15,773 nucleotides of DNA, taken from the NCBI GenBank assembly GCA_937914675.1, contig CALDOC010000325.1, positions 1 to 15,773 on the forward strand. The letters are read 5' to 3'. Of this stretch, positions 12,486-15,773 are shown piece after piece (the first letter of the stretch is position 1; each line of letters opens with the position of its first letter). Origin of the DNA: an uncultured Sulfurimonas sp. GTDB taxonomy: Bacteria > Campylobacterota > Campylobacteria > Campylobacterales > Sulfurimonadaceae. The translations under genes and the position numbers were made by a program. The notes beneath the pieces are model-generated. The model was not told where the DNA came from, made no database searches, and saw nothing but the letters and a program-made list of their open reading frames with translations.

Positions 12486-12956
12486 CTAAAGAAATCCTTC
12501 ATTTTTAAAATAATTTATAACTTTTTCGTAAACGTGTTGTTTGAAATGCGCCGTTTGATTTAGCGCCTCGTCAACGCTAACGAATTTATAATCGATAAAT
12601 TCAGGATGCTTGGTAGCGAGTTCTATAACCGCGCTCTTTTTTAGTTTCACCAAAAAGTACCTCTGCGTCTGTCCTATGTAAGGCTTCATGTTCAAAGCTA
12701 TTTTAGGAGGGAAATCGTAAGAGATCCACTCAGGGAATTCAGCGATTATTTTAGCTTTTTTCGTTCCTATTTCCTCCTTCATCTCACGAAAAAGGGCTTC
12801 TTCGACCTCCTCTCCTTCGTCAATCCCACCTTGAGGAAACTGCCAAATATCAGTCAAATCATTACGTTGCGCTATAAAAATCTCTTTTTTTTCTGGATAA
12901 TCGTTGGAAACGATGATCATCGCCACGTTTGGGCGATATAAATCTTTTTTGCTCAT
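12486..12956 (-). CDS. rppH: RNA pyrophosphohydrolase (Nudix)
   Basis: RppH removes pyrophosphate from the 5' end of mRNA, which starts decay; it can also hydrolyse dinucleoside polyphosphates. The 156-residue protein begins YRPNVAMIIVSN, typical of the family, and has a complete Nudix box from Gly43 to Thr65: GGIDEGE, then Arg57-Glu58 and Glu61-Glu62 before Gly64. WQFPQGG (38-44) just before the box and RYFLVKL (99-105) are further family marks, as is GQTQRYF, the RppH/NudH substrate region. It heads the leftward operon; in H. pylori the orthologous gene (HP1228) is likewise next to lysC. The ATG at 12956 has AGGT about eight bases upstream. Two TATAAT boxes lie before it; the outer one leaves room for the ribosome binding site. 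Confidence 0.95.
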   Translation of the reverse strand: MSKKDLYRPNVAMIIVSNDYPEKKEIFIAQRNDLTDIWQFPQGGIDEGEEVEEALFREMKEEIGTKKAKIIAEFPEWISYDFPPKIALNMKPYIGQTQRYFLVKLKKSAVIELATKHPEFIDYKFVSVDEALNQTAHFKQHVYEKVINYFKNEGFL

Positions 12957-12968
12957 TTAAATACCTGT

Positions 12969-12989
12969 ATTATAATTGAGGCGATTATA
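12969..12989 (-). promoter_or_regulatory. Promoter region of the rppH-lysC-hobA-holB-folP operon
   Basis: Two perfect TATAAT boxes lie on the minus strand, at 12989-12984 and 12974-12969. The first would start RNA near 12977 with a leader of about 20 bases that keeps the AGGT site. The second would start only about five bases before the ATG and lose it, so the outer box is preferred. No convincing -35 is seen. Confidence 0.6.
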
Positions 12990-13023
12990 CATAAGATGTG
13001 ATTAAAGTAAGATAATTTAACGC

Positions 13024-13054
13024 TATAATACATGAAAAACACTCCAAAACAAGG
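13024..13054 (+). promoter_or_regulatory. Promoter and ribosome binding site of the DUF2628-like gene
   Basis: TATAAT at 13024-13029 places the RNA start near 13036, after an in-frame ATG at 13032, so that ATG cannot be used. AAGG at 13051-13054 lies seven bases before the ATG at 13062. Together they set the start at 13062. The element is back to back with the rppH promoter boxes, about 35 bases apart. Confidence 0.6.
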
Positions 13055-13061
13055 CGACGAA

Positions 13062-13541
13062 ATGACAAAGCAAGTTGAGCATGAATACTCCGATAAGATG
13101 ATTGAAGCTTTTATTGACAAACCGGAAAAAACGTTGTGGTATCGGCATGCTTTTTCAAAATTTAACGTAAACGGCGTTGACGCCATGAAATGGCATTGGA
13201 GTTGGTGGGCGTTTTTTGGTAGTTTTTTCTTTTTGCTTTATCGCAAACAATACGTACCGGCGCTTGTGCTATTTATCGCTTCCGTTACCATAGGAATGGT
13301 CTTCCCCCTCAGTCTCGTCATCTCGATTTTGGCGGGCGGATACTCGACGTATTTTATTTACAAAGGGTACAAAAAACAACTACTTGAAGTCGAGGCCAAC
13401 GTCGAGGACGTTCAAAAGAGGGTCGACACGATGAGAGAAATCGCCGGTTTCCATCAATGGGTGATTTGGCTTTACGCCGTTATCTCAATATTTTTCTTTG
13501 GAACTTTCACCTTTGTTTTGTTTGGGAGCTTTGCGCGATAG
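13062..13541 (+). CDS. DUF2628-like integral membrane protein
   Basis: The 159-residue protein starts with a hydrophilic region (1 to about 40), followed by WHWSWWAFFGSFFFLLYRKQY (about 44-64). That Trp- and Phe-rich segment ending in YRK is the pattern I associate with DUF2628 membrane proteins. Two more hydrophobic segments follow (about 65-98, VPALVLFIASVTIGMVFPLSLVISILAGG in two parts), then a charged helix with KQLLEVEANVEDVQKRVDTM and a last membrane segment (about 134-156). Function is unknown for the family. The start at 13062 rather than 13032 is explained by the promoter position and AAGG at 13051. Its TAG stop directly abuts the hemW ATG, so it probably leads a transcript that includes hemW. 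In H. pylori a cytochrome c gene sits between hemN-like and rppH genes instead. Confidence 0.75.
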   Translation: MTKQVEHEYSDKMIEAFIDKPEKTLWYRHAFSKFNVNGVDAMKWHWSWWAFFGSFFFLLYRKQYVPALVLFIASVTIGMVFPLSLVISILAGGYSTYFIYKGYKKQLLEVEANVEDVQKRVDTMREIAGFHQWVIWLYAVISIFFFGTFTFVLFGSFAR

Positions 13542-14597
13542 ATGTTGTTGTACCTTCATATCCCATTTTGCGACTCAAAATGCTCATACTGCGCCTTCAA
13601 CTCTTACGTCGACAAGTTTCACCTCAAAGAGGAGTATATGAAAGCGCTGATGACGCAACTCGTTCATGAGCTAAAAAGGTTTAACGCCTCAAGCGAGAGC
13701 GTCGAAACCGTTTTCATAGGAGGAGGAACTCCCTCGACCGTTTCTCCCCAACTCTACAAACCCATATTTGATTATTTGAAACCATATCTCAAAAAAAACA
13801 TTGAAATCACTAGCGAAGCGAATCCCAACAGCGCGACGAAAGAGTGGCTCAAAGGAATGAGAGAACTTGGAGTCAATCGCATTAGTTTTGGCGTTCAAAG
13901 TTTCAATCCGCAAAAGCTAAAGATTTTGAACCGCGCTCACACTCCGGAACAAGCGAAAAACGCGATTTTGGACGCGAGTGAAGTTGGCTTTGAAAATCTA
14001 TCGCTTGACCTTATTTACGCCACTCTTGGAGACACGAAAGAACTTTTAGCACATGATGTAAAAAGCGCGTTTGAGCTTCCAATCAATCACATAAGCGCCT
14101 ACGCTCTGACCATAGAAGAAGGCACCGCGTTTGAGAAAAAACCTCACATGTCAAAAGAACGACTTTCACTTACTTCTTGGATATTTAAAACCATACAAGC
14201 GAAAGGTTTTAGTCAATATGAAATAAGCAATTTTGGAGAGTATCAATCGAGTCACAATCTTGGATATTGGAAATATAAAGATTATATGGGCGTTGGATGC
14301 GGAGCGGTTGGCAAGCTAAATCTAGAGCGATTCTACCCTTCTACCATAGTCGAAGAGTACGTAAAAAATCCTTTAGAGATAAGAGTTGAAACACTCAATG
14401 AAGAGGACAAAAAAATAGAACAAATTTTTTTAGGTTTGCGTTCCTGCGTTGGCGTGGAGAAAAAAATACTCAACGCCCAAGAGTTAAAAAGAGCCAAACT
14501 CTTGGAGGATGAGAAAAAAGTTTATATGAAAGATAACGTTTTTTATAACTATGATTATCTTTTAGCCGATGAGATAACGCTTTTTATATCTTCTTGA
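13542..14597 (+). CDS. hemW: HemW-like radical SAM protein (heme chaperone; formerly annotated HemN)
   Basis: HemW proteins are radical SAM enzymes that bind heme and are thought to deliver it to respiratory proteins; many are mislabelled as oxygen-independent coproporphyrinogen oxidase. The 351-residue protein starts LYLHIPFC, with the 4Fe-4S motif Cys10, Cys14, Cys17. The next residues are Ala-Phe, so the fourth cysteine of true HemN (CxxxCxxCxC) is missing, which favours HemW. Other motifs are FIGGGTPS (58-65) for SAM binding, ISFGVQSFN (114-122), LDLIYATLGDT (155-165), and the HemW-type YEISNFGEYQSSHNLGYW (226-243) with GVGCGAVG (250-257). The ATG immediately follows the upstream stop, with only a distant GGGAG at 13524-13528, so translational coupling is likely. 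tatB follows after 51 bases. True CPO activity was not excluded. Confidence 0.93.
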   Translation: MLLYLHIPFCDSKCSYCAFNSYVDKFHLKEEYMKALMTQLVHELKRFNASSESVETVFIGGGTPSTVSPQLYKPIFDYLKPYLKKNIEITSEANPNSATKEWLKGMRELGVNRISFGVQSFNPQKLKILNRAHTPEQAKNAILDASEVGFENLSLDLIYATLGDTKELLAHDVKSAFELPINHISAYALTIEEGTAFEKKPHMSKERLSLTSWIFKTIQAKGFSQYEISNFGEYQSSHNLGYWKYKDYMGVGCGAVGKLNLERFYPSTIVEEYVKNPLEIRVETLNEEDKKIEQIFLGLRSCVGVEKKILNAQELKRAKLLEDEKKVYMKDNVFYNYDYLLADEITLFISS

Positions 14598-14601
14598 TGT
14601 T

Positions 14602-14628
14602 ATTTTAGATAAAATCCGCGTCTAAAAT
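14602..14628 (+). promoter_or_regulatory. Inverted repeat and candidate -10 box between hemW and tatB
   Basis: ATTTTAGA (14602-14609) pairs perfectly with TCTAAAAT (14621-14628) around an 11-base loop. The loop begins with TAAAAT (14610-14615), a reasonable -10 box for tatB. The stem is AT-rich and followed by ATAAATTTT, so it could also act as a weak terminator for hemW. AAAGG at 14638-14642 is the tatB ribosome binding site. Confidence 0.4.
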
Positions 14629-14648
14629 ATAAATTTTAAAGGTTTCAT

Positions 14649-15035
14649 ATGTTTGGTATGGGTTTCACTGAAATACTAATTATCGCGGTTATCGCGGTTC
14701 TTTTTTTAGGTCCGGATAAGTTGCCTAGCGCTATGGTTGACATCGCTAAATTTTTTAGAAACGTTAAAAACACCATAGGAACGGTAAAAAGTTCCATAGA
14801 AGAAGAGATGAACGTTAGCGACATAAAAAAAGAGGCTCTCGCTTACAAACAAGAACTCCTAAACGCAAGTGAGGGCTTGCATAAAGCTAGCGATGTGAAA
14901 GGAACGATTTCTTCCTACTTAAGCGATGACTTGTTGGGCGATGACGACGAAAAACCTCTCGTCGCCAAAGCGGCTCAAAAACCCGAAGAAGTGACCTTTA
15001 AGAAAAAAACAAAAGAAGACGGTATAAATGTTTGA
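14649..15035 (+). CDS. tatB: Sec-independent (Tat) translocase subunit TatB
   Basis: TatB forms the substrate-receptor complex with TatC for export of folded proteins across the inner membrane. The 128-residue protein has the classic layout: a short N-terminus MFGMGFTE with the TatB-type Glu8, one membrane helix (about 6-20), the LGPDKLP hinge (20-26), an amphipathic helix (about 27-60), and a long charged cytoplasmic tail. The Glu8 and the immediate tatC neighbour favour TatB over TatA. No tatA is in the window. The ATG at 14649 has AAAGG six bases upstream. Its end overlaps the tatC start by eight bases, so the two subunits are probably made in coupled fashion. Confidence 0.95.
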   Translation: MFGMGFTEILIIAVIAVLFLGPDKLPSAMVDIAKFFRNVKNTIGTVKSSIEEEMNVSDIKKEALAYKQELLNASEGLHKASDVKGTISSYLSDDLLGDDDEKPLVAKAAQKPEEVTFKKKTKEDGINV

Positions 15036-15773
15036 TGAATTAAGACCACACTTGGTAGAACTTAGAAAAAGATTGGCTATTTCAGTGATTAGCCTTTTTG
15101 TTATGTTTTTTGTTATGTTCTTCTTTCATGAACCTATCTTAAACTGGATGGTTGAACCACTCAACGCCGCCTTAATAGAAGTCGGCAAAAAATCGCTGCA
15201 CGCGGCGGATGGAATGATAACGACTTCCCAAGTTGGAGGAGCGTTTTTCGTAGCGCTCAAAGTCTCTTTCTTCGCGGCGATTATCGGGTCTCTTCCAATT
15301 ATTCTCTCACAAATTTGGCTTTTTGTCGCGCCGGGTCTCTACGCCAATGAAAAAAAGATGATTATCCCTTTTATAGTAGGGGGAACCGTCATGTTCCTTA
15401 TTGGCGTGCTCTTCGCCTACTACGTAGTGACGCCTTTTGGTTTTGATTTTCTCATCACCTTTGGTAGTTTTAAATTTACTCCTCTTATAAACATAGAAGA
15501 TTACGTGGGGTTTTTCACAAAAATATTATTTGGCTTTGGCATCGCGTTTGAACTTCCAGTCTTCGCGTACTTTTTGGCGCTTTTAGGTCTTGTCGACGAT
15601 AGACAAATGACTGAATTTTTCAAATACGCCATAGTGATTATTTTCATAGTCGCGGCGCTTTTGACTCCTCCCGACGTTTTAACGCAACTTCTTATGGCTG
15701 GTCCGCTTATCGTGCTTTATGGTTTCTCGATTTTGATAGTAAAAGTCGTCAATCCCGCCGCGCCTCTTGAAGA
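15028..15773 (+). CDS. tatC: Sec-independent (Tat) translocase subunit TatC (3' end outside window)
   Basis: TatC binds the twin-arginine signal peptide. The visible 248 residues start MFDELRPHLVELRKRLA, the usual cytoplasmic N-terminus. Several membrane helices follow, with family motifs: ILSQIWLFVAPGLYANEKK, whose Glu corresponds to the conserved Glu103 of E. coli that helps bind the signal; FGIAFELPVF with the Glu170 equivalent; and LLTPPDVLTQLLMAGPLIVLYG. E. coli TatC has 258 residues, so only a short C-terminal tail is missing. No stop occurs before the window ends. The ATG at 15028 lies eight bases inside the end of tatB without a strong ribosome binding site of its own, pointing to translational coupling. 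Confidence 0.97.
   Translation, partial: MFDELRPHLVELRKRLAISVISLFVMFFVMFFFHEPILNWMVEPLNAALIEVGKKSLHAADGMITTSQVGGAFFVALKVSFFAAIIGSLPIILSQIWLFVAPGLYANEKKMIIPFIVGGTVMFLIGVLFAYYVVTPFGFDFLITFGSFKFTPLINIEDYVGFFTKILFGFGIAFELPVFAYFLALLGLVDDRQMTEFFKYAIVIIFIVAALLTPPDVLTQLLMAGPLIVLYGFSILIVKVVNPAAPLE

Noticed and set aside
13542..14597. Oxygen-independent coproporphyrinogen III oxidase HemN
   Set aside because: The CxxxCxxC motif is followed by Ala-Phe instead of the fourth cysteine of HemN, the protein is about 100 residues shorter, and it has the HemW-type C-terminal motifs.
1..15773. tRNA genes, rRNA, CRISPR repeats, insertion sequences, riboswitches
   Set aside because: No cloverleaf-like sequence with a T-loop motif, no regularly spaced repeats, no transposase and no recognisable riboswitch core was seen on reading. 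The longest non-coding stretch is the 247-base region 1741-1987.

Overview
The window looks like a chromosomal segment from a Campylobacterota (Epsilonproteobacteria) bacterium, probably a free-living, Sulfurimonas-like relative. Three things support this: the block rppH-lysC-hobA-holB-folP with hemW close by, which matches the known Helicobacter pylori order around HP1226-HP1232; HobA, an initiation factor found in this phylum; and AT-rich DNA with strong TATAAT-type -10 boxes and poor -35 boxes. The genus is inference. No tRNA, rRNA, CRISPR array, insertion sequence or phage gene was seen.

Layout. 1-664 (+): the end of a diguanylate cyclase with an I-site and GGEEF motif, overlapping a small membrane protein gene. 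661-1740 (-): class II fructose-bisphosphate aldolase, whose stop codon overlaps the stop of the gene facing it. 1741-1987: a 247-bp divergent intergenic region with a clear fba promoter, a weaker rightward promoter and an inverted repeat. 1988-4088 (+): a tight cassette of three unusual genes, namely a divergent class III nucleotidyl-cyclase-like protein, a putative winged-HTH plus coiled-coil protein, and a FapA/DUF342-like beta-helix protein. 4202-4429: a small basic protein behind a good promoter. 4517-4801: an HU-family nucleoid protein followed by a hairpin terminator. 4848-6350: a 500-residue protein resembling a NERD nuclease plus SF1 helicase with degraded active sites, overlapping msrB. 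6743-7276: an exported cyclophilin. 7317-8963: a PiT phosphate transporter.

Right part. 8971-12956 (-) is a compact operon read from right to left: rppH, lysC, hobA, holB (short delta prime) and folP (long N-terminal extension). Genes abut or overlap throughout. It joins RNA 5'-end turnover, aspartate-family amino acid synthesis, control of replication initiation, the clamp loader and folate synthesis. Divergent to it, 13062-15773 (+) carries a DUF2628-like membrane protein, hemW, tatB and tatC, with tatC cut by the window edge.

The housekeeping part is conventional. The places most worth a second look are the 1988-4088 cassette, whose cyclase keeps the metal and transition-state residues but lacks the adenine-specifying pair, and the 4848-6350 protein, which keeps the outline of a NERD-helicase without its catalytic residues. 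Functions there are inference from reading the sequence; no database search was possible.
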